A stretch of 17,259 nt of DNA from CAYLLD01 sp964425135 (GTDB lineage Bacteria; Pseudomonadota; Alphaproteobacteria; Rhodobacterales; Rhodobacteraceae): NCBI GenBank assembly GCA_964425135.1, contig CAYRKW010000071.1, positions 1-17,259 on the forward strand, in the 5' to 3' direction. The position numbers and the translations under genes are program-made. A model generated the notes under the pieces. That model saw only the letters and a list, made by a program, of their open reading frames with translations, made no database searches and had not been told where the DNA came from. Shown here one piece after another: positions 6,720 to 13,726 of this stretch. Every line of letters begins with the position of its first letter. Positions within the stretch are counted from its first letter, which is position 1.

Positions 6720-6741
6720 CGCTCCAACAGAGGAAAACCAA

Positions 6742-7707
6742 ATGAAACTCAATTTCAAATCATATGCGATAGCAGCGGCGGTCAGCGCCTTTGCCTTTCC
6801 GGCCCTTGCAGCCGAAGAAGTGAAGATCGGTCTGCCGTCCTGGACCGGTGCGCAGGCCATCGGGCACGTGCTGGGTGAGATCGTCACCTCCCGCATTGGC
6901 GGCACGGTGGAATATGTTCCGGGCAACAACGCGACGATCTTTCAGGCGATGGATCAGGGCAAAGGCGATATTGACGTACACCCTGATGTCTGGCTGCCAA
7001 ATCAGGAGAGCTTCACCAAGAAATACGTGGATGAGGCTGGCACGGTTACGCTCTCGTCAAACCCCTATGAGGGCAATCAGGGCTTTTGCGTGACCAAGGA
7101 TTTTGGCATGGCGAACAACATCACAGATATCGCTGATCTGGGTCGTCCGGATGTGGCGGCGTTGATGGATAGCGATGGCAACGGCAAGGGCGAGATGTGG
7201 ATCGGTGCGCCGGGCTGGGCGTCGGCCAATGTGAACGAGGTCAAGACGCGCGACTACGGCCTTCTCGACTTCATCGAGCCGATCCGTGCTGAGGAAAGCG
7301 TTAAGACCGCGCGCATCAAGGACTCGATTGCCAAGGGTGAGGGCTATGCGTTCTATTGCTACAAGCCGCATGCCGTCTGGTTCATGTTCGATGTCGAGAT
7401 GCTGAGCGAGCCGACATATGATCCGGCGAAATACACGATGGTTCAGCCGTCCGATGATGCGGATTGGTACAACAAGTCATCGGTTGCCACAAAAGACGCG
7501 CTGAAAAACGTGCAGATCGCTTGGTCGAACTCGCTGGCTGATCGTTCCCCTGCGATTGCTGAGTTCTTTGCCAACTTCGAGGTATCTGCGGATGATGTCA
7601 GCTCGCTGGCATATGAAATCTCTGCCAATGGTGTTGATCCAGCGGATGCTGCGAAGGCTTGGGTTGAGGCGAACTCGGATCGCGTTGACGCGATGCTGGG
7701 TCTTTGA
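6742..7707 (+). CDS. Glycine betaine/proline-type ABC transporter substrate-binding protein (OpuAC family)
   Basis: A 321-residue periplasmic binding protein. MKLNFKSYAIAAAVSAFAF then PALA|AEE is a Sec signal peptide with likely cleavage after Ala23. The mature part follows the OpuAC family: EVKIGLPSWTGAQAIG, YVPGNNATIFQAMDQG, GDIDVHPDVWLPNQ, and later YCYKPHAVWFMF. The spaced tryptophans and tyrosines are of the type that box in quaternary ammonium or similar cationic ligands. Candidate ligands are glycine betaine, proline betaine, choline, DMSP and related zwitterions; the sequence does not settle which. ATG 6742 was chosen over the longer open frame because AGAGGA lies just upstream and the signal peptide begins there. 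It leads the importer operon and is separated from the ATPase gene by a terminator-like hairpin. Confidence 0.93.
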   Translation: MKLNFKSYAIAAAVSAFAFPALAAEEVKIGLPSWTGAQAIGHVLGEIVTSRIGGTVEYVPGNNATIFQAMDQGKGDIDVHPDVWLPNQESFTKKYVDEAGTVTLSSNPYEGNQGFCVTKDFGMANNITDIADLGRPDVAALMDSDGNGKGEMWIGAPGWASANVNEVKTRDYGLLDFIEPIRAEESVKTARIKDSIAKGEGYAFYCYKPHAVWFMFDVEMLSEPTYDPAKYTMVQPSDDADWYNKSSVATKDALKNVQIAWSNSLADRSPAIAEFFANFEVSADDVSSLAYEISANGVDPADAAKAWVEANSDRVDAMLGL

Positions 7708-7712
7708 TCTGA

Positions 7713-7765
7713 CACTGTAACACAGTGGCACCGGCGGTATGCTGTCGGTGCCACGCCTTTCCTTT
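7713..7765 (+). terminator. Intercistronic terminator/attenuator after the binding-protein gene
   Basis: GTGGCACCG (7725-7733) and CGGTGCCAC (7746-7754) form a perfect 9-bp stem that can extend inward through G-U and G-C pairs to a TATG loop. It is followed by a pyrimidine tract ending in five T (GCCTTTCCTTTTT), a good intrinsic terminator. A second hairpin, CACTGT-AAC-ACAGTG (7713-7727), overlaps its left arm by three bases and could compete. Position between the binding-protein and ATPase genes suggests partial termination, giving more binding protein than membrane components. Confidence 0.78.
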
Positions 7766-7790
7766 TTCCAAACTTCTAAAGTGATCACCG

Positions 7791-8846
7791 ATGGCGCAGG
7801 ATACTGTCGTTAAGATTTCCAACGTCTGGAAGATTTTTGGCGATCGTGCCGAAGAGGCGCTTGAGGCTGTCCGCGCGCGGGGCTTGAGCAAGGGGCAGGT
7901 CCTGTCCGAATACAATGCGGTGGTCGGCGTTGCCGATGTCAGCCTGTCGGTCAATCGCGGAGAGATATTCTGCATTATGGGGCTGTCGGGCAGTGGCAAA
8001 TCCACGCTGGTGCGTCATTTCAATCGGCTGCTCGAACCCACGGCAGGCAAGATCGAGATTGAAGGCACGGATGTGATGGCGCTGGGGCCGCGCGCTTTGC
8101 AGCGGTTCCGCAATCAGAAGATCGGCATGGTGTTCCAGAATTTCGCGCTGATGCCGCATCGGTCGGTGCTCGATAATGTGGCGATGCCGCTGGAAATCCG
8201 GCAGGTGCCCAAGAACGAGCGGATGCGGCAGGCGGCGGCTATTCTGGATATTGTCGAGCTTGGCGCGTGGGGCGCGAAGTTTGCGCATGAGCTGTCGGGC
8301 GGGATGCAGCAACGGGTTGGGCTTGCGCGCGCTTTGGCAGCGAACCCGGATGTACTGCTGATGGACGAGCCGTTTTCAGCGCTCGATCCACTGATCCGGC
8401 GTCAGTTGCAGGATGAGTTTATCCGGTTGAGCAAAATTCTGAAGAAGACGACGATTTTCATCACCCATGACCTGGATGAGGCGGTGCGTATCGGCGACCG
8501 GATCGCGATTATGCGCGACGGTATGATGGTGCAGATGGGTACCGCAGAAGAGATCGTCATGAACCCCGCCGAGGATTATGTGGCGGAGTTCGTCGCTGGT
8601 ATCTCTCGTCTCAAGGTCGTGCATGCCCATGCGGTGATGCAGCCGATTGCGGCGCATGAGGCCGCGCATGGGCCGATCAGCGCGGATGCGTTGCGGGTCA
8701 AGGATGACGAGACCCTGAGCACGTTGATCAACATGGCAATCGACGATGACAATCCGATCATTGTGCAAAGGGGTGGCAAGGATATGGGCGTTATCACGCG
8801 GGCCGATCTTCTGCGCACGGTGATCGAGGGGACCGAGGTATCATGA
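7791..8846 (+). CDS. Glycine betaine/proline-type ABC transporter ATPase (ProV/OpuAA-like)
   Basis: A 351-residue ATP-binding subunit energising import from the cytoplasmic face. The sequence shows an N-terminal VWKIFG opening and the ProV-type insert before the Walker A motif GLSGSGKST (64-72). Q-loop VFQNFALMPHR, signature LSGGMQQR (168-175), Walker B VLLMDEP (188-194) with SALD D-loop and the switch histidine ITHD (226) follow. The QNFALMPHR segment and the LSGGMQQRVGLARAL block are characteristic of the proline/betaine subfamily. The last ~80 residues contain a single CBS-like stretch (NPIIVQRGGKDMGVITRADLL), shorter than a CBS pair; in OpuA such domains sense ionic strength. The Shine-Dalgarno is weak, and the gene follows a terminator-like hairpin. 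Its stop overlaps the permease start (ATGA, 8843-8846). Confidence 0.95.
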   Translation: MAQDTVVKISNVWKIFGDRAEEALEAVRARGLSKGQVLSEYNAVVGVADVSLSVNRGEIFCIMGLSGSGKSTLVRHFNRLLEPTAGKIEIEGTDVMALGPRALQRFRNQKIGMVFQNFALMPHRSVLDNVAMPLEIRQVPKNERMRQAAAILDIVELGAWGAKFAHELSGGMQQRVGLARALAANPDVLLMDEPFSALDPLIRRQLQDEFIRLSKILKKTTIFITHDLDEAVRIGDRIAIMRDGMMVQMGTAEEIVMNPAEDYVAEFVAGISRLKVVHAHAVMQPIAAHEAAHGPISADALRVKDDETLSTLINMAIDDDNPIIVQRGGKDMGVITRADLLRTVIEGTEVS

Positions 8847-10396
8847 GTGATGTGAACGCGGATCTGGGGGTTAACCCGCTCGAAGACACCTCTTCCGATG
8901 CAGCGCTTGCCTACGCGGAAGAGCGGCGCGGGAACATTCGTGAATTCGTGCGCACCAGCCCCGATTACTACATCAAGATGTTCGACAAGATCGGCGCATC
9001 GGCGCGGTTCACGGCGACGTTTAACGCCATGGCCGGCGTGTTCGGGCCGATCTGGTTCGGGGCGCGGGGCCTGTGGAGTTGGGCCCTGCCCTTCCTCATT
9101 CTCGAAGCGCTGGGATTTGTGCAAATCGCGCGCGGGCTGTTTGGTGATCTGGCTTCGGATGCGATGGCGCGGATTGCCTCGATCGAAGGAACGCTGGAAT
9201 TGCGTAGGCAGCAGCTTGCCACGGCGATTGAAGACAACTCGGACAAGATCGATGTCTACCAGCGCACGGTGGACTCGCTGGAGGCGAATATCGGCGGGAT
9301 ACGCGCGGAGGCCGAAGCGCTGGCGGCGACAGGTCCATCGATTGCGTTGACCGGGCTTGGCATTCTCATCGTCGTCAAGCTCATTCAGTCGCTTGTTGCA
9401 AACTGGGCGTTGGAGGCACGGTTTTCGGAGTGGCTGTCGGACCGCAGTGTGCGCTCTGGCATGCCGGTCGCTCAGATCGCATTTAGCGCGGTGTTCATGA
9501 TCCTGATCGTTGCAGCGGCGATGCTGCATTACTCGTTTCCGGGGCGATTTGCGCTGCTTAACAGCTTCCCCACCGACCCTGATATTCGTCTGGTAAGTAT
9601 CGACGGTGTTGAGGCCTTTTTCAACTGGGCGGTGCTGAATGGCGAGGCACTGTTTGACGCGATCACCTATTTCATCCGTCTTGTGCTCGACTCGCTGGAG
9701 CTGGTGTTCGTCAGCACGCCCTGGATCGTTATTGCGGCGCTGATTATCCTGCTGACGTGGCTCACTGCTGGCGTGCGTATGGCGATCTACTCGGGGGCGT
9801 TTCTGGCCTATATGGGCCTGCTCGGGTTCTGGGAAAAAGCGATGACGACGCTGGCGCTTCTGGGTACGGCGGCGTGTCTGTCGATCCTGATTGGCATTCC
9901 GCTGGGCATGTTCGCCGCCCGCCGCCCGCGCTTTTACGCGTTCATCCAGCCGATCATGGATTTCATGCAGACCATGCCGGCTTTTGTGTTCATGATCCCT
10001 GTGATCGCCTTTTTCGGGACCGGCAAGCCGGCGGCGGTTGTCACCACGATGATCTTTGGCGGCACGCCTGTGGTGCGTCTGACGGTGCTGGGCCTGCGCG
10101 GGGTACCCGAAAGCGTGCGTGAGGCGGCGATCAGTTTCGGGGCGAACAAGTGGTATCTGCTGACCAAGGTCGATCTGCCGCTTGCCAGCCCGTCGATCCG
10201 CGCCGGGATAAACCAGACGATTATGCTGTCGCTGGCGATGGTGGTGGTTGCTTCGCTGATCGGGGCCAAGGGGCTGGGTGAGGACGTGCTGGAGGCCTTG
10301 CAATACGCAAATGTGGGTCAAGGTATTCTTGCCGGTTTCTCCATCCTGTTCTGCGCCATGATCCTTGATCGCATCGTACAGGGCGGGCGCAGGTGA
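8843..10396 (+). CDS. Glycine betaine/proline-type ABC transporter permease with long N-terminal extension (ProW-like)
   Basis: A 517-residue inner-membrane protein. The C-terminal ~280 residues are a BPD/MetI permease domain of the ProW type, with several hydrophobic helices and the coupling loop GVPESVREAAISFGANKWYLL (EAA motif) followed by KVDLPLASPSI. E. coli ProW is about 350 residues; here roughly 230 extra N-terminal residues precede the usual start. They contain a hydrophobic segment (about 60-95) with FGPIWFGARGLWSWAL, reminiscent of DUF2628-like small membrane domains. A predicted coiled coil (about 110-155, IEGTLELRRQQLATAIEDN onward) and two more membrane segments (about 165-185 and 210-232) follow. 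ATG overlaps the ATPase stop. The last bases overlap the GTG start of the hydrolase gene. Confidence 0.93.
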   Translation: MSDVNADLGVNPLEDTSSDAALAYAEERRGNIREFVRTSPDYYIKMFDKIGASARFTATFNAMAGVFGPIWFGARGLWSWALPFLILEALGFVQIARGLFGDLASDAMARIASIEGTLELRRQQLATAIEDNSDKIDVYQRTVDSLEANIGGIRAEAEALAATGPSIALTGLGILIVVKLIQSLVANWALEARFSEWLSDRSVRSGMPVAQIAFSAVFMILIVAAAMLHYSFPGRFALLNSFPTDPDIRLVSIDGVEAFFNWAVLNGEALFDAITYFIRLVLDSLELVFVSTPWIVIAALIILLTWLTAGVRMAIYSGAFLAYMGLLGFWEKAMTTLALLGTAACLSILIGIPLGMFAARRPRFYAFIQPIMDFMQTMPAFVFMIPVIAFFGTGKPAAVVTTMIFGGTPVVRLTVLGLRGVPESVREAAISFGANKWYLLTKVDLPLASPSIRAGINQTIMLSLAMVVVASLIGAKGLGEDVLEALQYANVGQGILAGFSILFCAMILDRIVQGGRR

Positions 10397-11112
10397 CCCC
10401 TGTCGTTTTTGTGCATGGCTTCATGGGGGGCAGTCCTCAGTGGGAGGGTCAGGTGCACGCGATGGGTGGCGCGCGTGTCATTGCGCTCGATCTGCCTGGC
10501 TTCGGGCTGAATGCGCATCGACGCGCGCTTCCGACCATCGAAGAGAATGCCGATTGGGTTCTGGGAGAGTTGACGACACAGGGTGTCGCGCGGTTCGATC
10601 TCGTTGGGCATTCCATGGGCGGGATGATCGCGCAGGAAGTGACGGCGCGTTCTGAGGGGCGCGTGGCGCGGTTGGTGCTTTACGGCACGGGCGCGCGCGG
10701 TGTGTTGCCGGGGCGGTTCGAGAGCATACAGACCTCCAAGGAGCGCGCGATTGAGGATGGGGCGCAGGCCACCGCGCGGCGCATTGCGGCGACGTGGTTT
10801 TTGGAGCGGGACCATGCGCCTGCCTATGAGGCTTGTGCGCAAATTGCTGAACGTTCGGGCATCGAGGCGATTTTGACCGGACTGGAGGCGATGAACCTTT
10901 GGGACGGGCGCGCGCATCTGGCGGGATTGACGCCCGAAACCCTGATCCTATGGGGTGACAGTGACCGCACGTATTCGTGGAGCCAGACCGAGCATCTGTG
11001 GCAGTCCATCGAACGCGCCAATCTTGCCGTCATTCCCAAGAGCGCGCATGCGTCGCATTTGGAACGGGTGGATGTGTTCAACATGCTGGTTGGTGAATTT
11101 CTGGCGGATTGA
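10393..11112 (+). CDS. Alpha/beta hydrolase coupled to the ABC importer
   Basis: A 239-residue alpha/beta hydrolase-fold protein. The oxyanion region is VVFVHGFMGG, the nucleophile elbow GHSMGG holds Ser74, the acid is Asp191 (or Asp189) in WGDSDRTY, and the base is His219 in the AHASHLERVDVFN block, matching the family's GHxxxxExPxxFN ending. The triad is complete, so an active esterase or related hydrolase is likely. The lid region has no recognisable specificity motif. It has no signal peptide, so it should be cytoplasmic. The start is a GTG whose last two bases form the permease stop (GTGA, 10393-10396), showing translational coupling with the importer. A role in processing an imported ester or amide is an inference from that coupling. 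Confidence 0.9.
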   Translation: MTPVVFVHGFMGGSPQWEGQVHAMGGARVIALDLPGFGLNAHRRALPTIEENADWVLGELTTQGVARFDLVGHSMGGMIAQEVTARSEGRVARLVLYGTGARGVLPGRFESIQTSKERAIEDGAQATARRIAATWFLERDHAPAYEACAQIAERSGIEAILTGLEAMNLWDGRAHLAGLTPETLILWGDSDRTYSWSQTEHLWQSIERANLAVIPKSAHASHLERVDVFNMLVGEFLAD

Positions 11113-11385
11113 AACGTTCCCAGTTTTCATAGGCGCACGCTTATCGCTTTTCGCGTTCGAGCAAAGCAAGAGGCAGCGAACACGGGAGGCGCTGTTAACT
11201 GGAAACGCTATAGGCGCGGGTTTTGTCCTGTCGCGCCCCGGCCTTGAGCCGGGGCCTCTTGGAGTGGGGTATGGGGGGCTTTGGGCCTTTCGTCGGCCCG
11301 CTCGATCTGCATCCGTTCGGCGGCATCGTGCGACTGCGATTTAGACGGGCACGGGAAAATGCGGCCGCCCAGTCCGTTGCAGGCG
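11113..11385. other. Convergent intergenic region
   Basis: This 273-base stretch lies between the plus-strand importer operon and the minus-strand sulfur-related cluster. No gene is supported on either strand; open frames crossing it have no recognisable protein signature. It carries one palindromic repeat (11235-11255, listed separately), a G-rich run (11265-11285) and a smaller stem GGGCC (11283-11287)/GGCCC (11295-11299). None has a T-tract typical of an intrinsic terminator. Confidence 0.5.
11235..11255. repeat. Palindromic repeat, CYTGA-loop family, copy 1
   Basis: GCCCCGGC (11235-11242), loop CTTGA, GCCGGGGC (11248-11255): a perfect 8-bp stem with a 5-base loop. It has the same design as the two elements at 12230-12293. 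It lies between convergent operons, where it could act as a transcript-end stabiliser or weak terminator. Such GC-rich extragenic palindromes with TTGA/CTGA loops are common in alphaproteobacterial genomes. Confidence 0.75.
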
Positions 11386-11850
11386 TTAGATCTGCAAATC
11401 AAGGCGCGGTTTCCAAAACGGGCGGAACAGCTCGATCTTGGGGCAGCGGTTCATCACCACCTTGAGCCCTGCGTCTTCGGCAAGTTTCGCCGCCGCATCG
11501 TCATAAACGCCGATCTGTCCCCAGAGCACTTTGGCCCCTATGGCGATGGCTTTTTCAGCAAGCCCGTAGAATTCTTCCTTCGGGCGAAACACGTCGACCA
11601 TATCGACAGGTTTGTCGATCTCTTCGAGCGAGCGGTAGACTTTGAGGCCCCGGATTTCGGCCAAATTCGGGTTGGGGTTCACCGGCAGGATAACGTAGCC
11701 GATCTCGCTGAGCTGGCGCAGCACACCGTAGCTGAATTTGGTCTTATCCGCGCTCGCGCCGACCATGGCGATGGTTTTGACGGAGGCCAGAATATCAGCC
11801 AGATACTGCGGATCATAGTCATAGATGCGGTCGATTTCTGCCTCGGGCAT
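11386..11850 (-). CDS. CoA-binding (Rossmann-like) domain protein, YccU family
   Basis: A 154-residue stand-alone CoA_binding_2 protein, like E. coli YccU. The nucleotide-binding start ADILASVKTIAMVGASADKT corresponds to the Rossmann-type strand-loop (VGAS), followed by SYGVLRQLSEIGYVILPVNP, the VDMVDVFRP block and a late KVLWGQIGVYDD. The family resembles the CoA-binding domain of succinyl-CoA synthetase without its catalytic parts, and its role is not defined. The stop is TAA at 11386-11388. It starts three bases after the ferredoxin stop and is the last gene of the minus-strand cluster. No strong Shine-Dalgarno is visible, which fits coupling to ferredoxin translation. Confidence 0.88.
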   Translation of the reverse strand: MPEAEIDRIYDYDPQYLADILASVKTIAMVGASADKTKFSYGVLRQLSEIGYVILPVNPNPNLAEIRGLKVYRSLEEIDKPVDMVDVFRPKEEFYGLAEKAIAIGAKVLWGQIGVYDDAAAKLAEDAGLKVVMNRCPKIELFRPFWKPRLDLQI

Positions 11851-11853
11851 GGG

Positions 11854-12219
11854 TCAGGTCTCTTTCGTTGTGGCGATATCCGCTTTGAGCTCATGAGGCT
11901 CTAACGGGTCGAGGAACGGGTTGCGATAGAGTTTATCGTGGCTGTCCACCCCGATCTCCAGCGTGATGTCGGAGGTTGCGCGGGCAACGCAGAGGATCAC
12001 ATAGCCATGCGCAAGCTGGCGGTTGTTGAGCGCCACTTGGCGGCGCTGATCAACCGAGCCGGATGTCAGCTTGGCCGCGCATGTGATGCAGCCGCCATAC
12101 TCGCAGCCATAGGGCAGATCGACGCCTTGGTCGCGCAATTGCTCCAGCAAAGGGCGGCGCGCGTTGACCTGAAGGCTCGCGTTGTCACGGTTGGCGAGGG
12201 TGACGGTATAGGTGGTCAT
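11854..12219 (-). CDS. 2Fe-2S (plant-type) ferredoxin
   Basis: A 121-residue protein with a plant-type ferredoxin domain. Its cluster ligands are visible as Cys39, Cys44 and Cys47 in PYGCEYGGCITC (C-x4-C-x2-C) and Cys77 in YVILCVAR. The N-terminal MTTYTVTLANRDNASLQVNA and LLEQLRDQGVDLPYGC are typical of the beta-grasp fold. About 40 residues follow the last ligand (ending DIATTKET), longer than a minimal ferredoxin. It lies downstream of a molybdenum reductase and methanethiol oxidase and may supply electrons to the reductase, an inference from position only. No Shine-Dalgarno is visible; instead a palindromic repeat starts ten bases upstream of the ATG. Its stop is three bases from the CoA-binding gene. 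Confidence 0.93.
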   Translation of the reverse strand: MTTYTVTLANRDNASLQVNARRPLLEQLRDQGVDLPYGCEYGGCITCAAKLTSGSVDQRRQVALNNRQLAHGYVILCVARATSDITLEIGVDSHDKLYRNPFLDPLEPHELKADIATTKET

Positions 12220-12229
12220 GGTGCAGCGC

Positions 12230-12250
12230 GTCCCGGGCTTGACCCGGGAC
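12230..12250. repeat. Palindromic repeat, CYTGA-loop family, copy 2
   Basis: GTCCCGGG (12230-12237), loop CTTGA, CCCGGGAC (12243-12250): a perfect 8-bp stem with the identical loop to copy 1. It lies immediately upstream of the ferredoxin start on the minus strand, within the region where a ribosome site would be expected. Confidence 0.8.
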
Positions 12251-12272
12251 CTCCGGCCCAGCGCTCAAAGAG

Positions 12273-12293
12273 GCCCCGGATCAGGTCCGGGGC
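12273..12293. repeat. Palindromic repeat, CYTGA-loop family, copy 3 (inverted)
   Basis: GCCCCGGA (12273-12280), loop TCAGG, TCCGGGGC (12286-12293): a perfect 8-bp stem. Read on the minus strand the loop is CCTGA, so this copy is inverted relative to copies 1 and 2. It is 22 bases from copy 2, forming a head-to-head pair that fills most of the gap between the methanethiol oxidase and ferredoxin genes. It ends 20 bases from the methanethiol oxidase stop. Confidence 0.8.
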
Positions 12294-12313
12294 AGGATGC
12301 GCGCGCCTCATGC

Positions 12314-13669
12314 TCACAGCCAGATATCGCTTGTGCAATCGCCGCCCGGATAGCGCGCTTCGTGACAGCGCGAGGGCCCGTTTGGCTCTTTTCCGAAATC
12401 GACCATGAAGTCTTCGTTGATTTTCATCCCGCCATTCACCGGATCGCAATCAATCATAACCATTACGCCGCCGCGTTCACGGATTTCCGGGTAGAACTGG
12501 TTGTCCCATGTGGAAAACAGCGATGTCGTCACATAGAGCCGCTTGCCATCGAGCGAGAGCTGGAACATTTGCGGGCCACCCGCCATTTCGACGCCATTGA
12601 CCGATGGGGCCTTGCCCAGCAATCCGCCCATGAACACCTGACCCGTCATAACCGGATTATGCGGATCGCTGATGTCATATTGGCGCATGTCCCCGTGCAG
12701 CCAGTTGTTGAGGTAGAGATAGCGGTCATCCATCGAAATCAGAATGGCCGACATCACGCCCGGCAGGGGGATTGGCCAGGCGGGGTGGTGCTCGTTTTCC
12801 ACATCGATGATCTTCTCCCACTGCCATTTGCCCGCATCGTCCTTCCACCAGTGGATCACGTTGGACGACAGTGCCGCGCCGCAAAAGCCGTGGGTGCTGT
12901 CCGGGTTATGATGAAATTTCACTTCCAGAGGCAGCAGCCCGTCTTCGCCCAGATAAAAGCTCTCGACCGGGGTGCGTTTTTCAAAATCCCAGAAGTGCAA
13001 TTCACGGCCATATTTCAGATGCCCCACCTCTTCGAGATCAAAGCCGGGCATGAACGTGTTTGGCGCCGCCCATTCGGAGGAGACCATCACGTTGTGGCGC
13101 GGCTGATACCAAAAGTCATAACCGAACTTGATATCGCCCATAGAGTTTTCCCAGCGCCCGACGATCTCAAAGTCCCTGTTGAGATGCAAATACCCGCCCG
13201 GCGCTTCGCCTTTGGCATTGCCCAGAAACGAGATGATGATCTCAGCGCCCAGACAATGCACTGTGTGCGGGCCTGACAGATCAACGCGCGCTTTTATTTC
13301 CGCCCCATCAATGACCTTGTGAAGACGCGGCGCGCGCGGGTCTGTGGCGGTATCGACGATATGCAGATTGTTCGAGCGCACGCCGGGCAAGATCAGATAA
13401 TCGCGCGCCATCTCGCCATCGTCGTGACAGCTTGAGCAGGCGTTCCAGCCCATGTGGTGCAGTTCATCACCGATCCCCGGCATCTCCAGCCGGTGGATCA
13501 CCTGGCTATAGGTCGGGCTCTCGGGATCCACATCCACCGTGGCCAGATAATCGGGCTTTTGAATGCCTGTGCCAGTATAAATCGCGATGGTATAGAGCAG
13601 CTTCTCTCGCGGCGCGTCGATCGCCTCTCGCGGGGATGCGTAGCCCGGTCCGCAACATATCTCTGCCAT
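12314..13669 (-). CDS. mtoX: SBP56 family protein, probable methanethiol oxidase
   Basis: A 451-residue member of the selenium-binding protein (SBP56/SELENBP1) family, close to the human protein's 472 residues. The hallmark N-terminus MAEICCGPGYASPREA is present, as are HHMGWNACSSCH (about 71-82), SGPHTVHCLG and the late HPAWP and FYPE blocks. Several conserved His residues of the beta-propeller centre are visible. In Hyphomicrobium and roseobacters the family is a copper-dependent methanethiol oxidase (EC 1.8.3.4), producing formaldehyde, sulfide and hydrogen peroxide. Other members have been studied only as selenium binders, so the reaction is inferred from family. I see no export signal. 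GAGGGAG precedes the ATG. It is 57 bases downstream of the BisC-type reductase gene and followed by a repeat pair, then ferredoxin. The copper-chaperone genes often cited near mtoX are not here. Confidence 0.92.
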   Translation of the reverse strand: MAEICCGPGYASPREAIDAPREKLLYTIAIYTGTGIQKPDYLATVDVDPESPTYSQVIHRLEMPGIGDELHHMGWNACSSCHDDGEMARDYLILPGVRSNNLHIVDTATDPRAPRLHKVIDGAEIKARVDLSGPHTVHCLGAEIIISFLGNAKGEAPGGYLHLNRDFEIVGRWENSMGDIKFGYDFWYQPRHNVMVSSEWAAPNTFMPGFDLEEVGHLKYGRELHFWDFEKRTPVESFYLGEDGLLPLEVKFHHNPDSTHGFCGAALSSNVIHWWKDDAGKWQWEKIIDVENEHHPAWPIPLPGVMSAILISMDDRYLYLNNWLHGDMRQYDISDPHNPVMTGQVFMGGLLGKAPSVNGVEMAGGPQMFQLSLDGKRLYVTTSLFSTWDNQFYPEIRERGGVMVMIDCDPVNGGMKINEDFMVDFGKEPNGPSRCHEARYPGGDCTSDIWL

Positions 13670-13726
13670 TTCGGTCTCCCTCTTGCCCGCTTGCGCGAAA
13701 GATTGCGCGCCAGTCGGGGGATGCTG

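Larger units (their letters stand above)
6432..6741. other. Intergenic region between the CuyA-like gene and the ABC operon
   Basis: This 310-base stretch has no convincing gene on either strand. It contains a 5-bp GC hairpin with a 5-base loop (TGGGG 6470-6474 / CCCCA 6480-6484), not followed by a T-run. It also holds an interrupted palindrome TGATG-TG-CATCA (6646-6657), listed separately. A hairpin preceded by an A-run at 6698-6719 would work as a terminator for the minus strand, also listed separately. The importer promoter should lie here, but I see no strong -35/-10 pair. AGAGGA (6729-6734) ahead of ATG 6742 is a good ribosome site. Confidence 0.5.

Noticed and set aside
6688..6741. N-terminal extension of the binding protein by 18 residues
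   Set aside because: It would bury the signal peptide behind a polybasic leader and run over the A-run/hairpin region. AGAGGA and the signal peptide both support ATG 6742.
8576..10321. 581-codon minus-strand open frame opposite the ABC permease
   Set aside because: Arg/His/Gln-rich, low-complexity translation with no recognisable motif. The plus strand encodes an unmistakable permease coupled to its ATPase.
11265..11285. Possible G-quadruplex on the plus strand
   Set aside because: Only three separable runs of three or more G are present; a canonical four-run three-tetrad pattern cannot be drawn.
12230..12293. Short CRISPR-like array
   Set aside because: The elements are individual palindromes of differing stem sequence, with one 22-base gap and inverted orientation; no repeated identical unit and no cas genes.
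13670..13726. TTGCGCG direct repeats and small GCGCG/CGCGC hairpin between the molybdoenzyme and methanethiol oxidase genes
   Set aside because: Short, GC-rich and compatible with chance; no T-tract, and a normal ribosome site follows.
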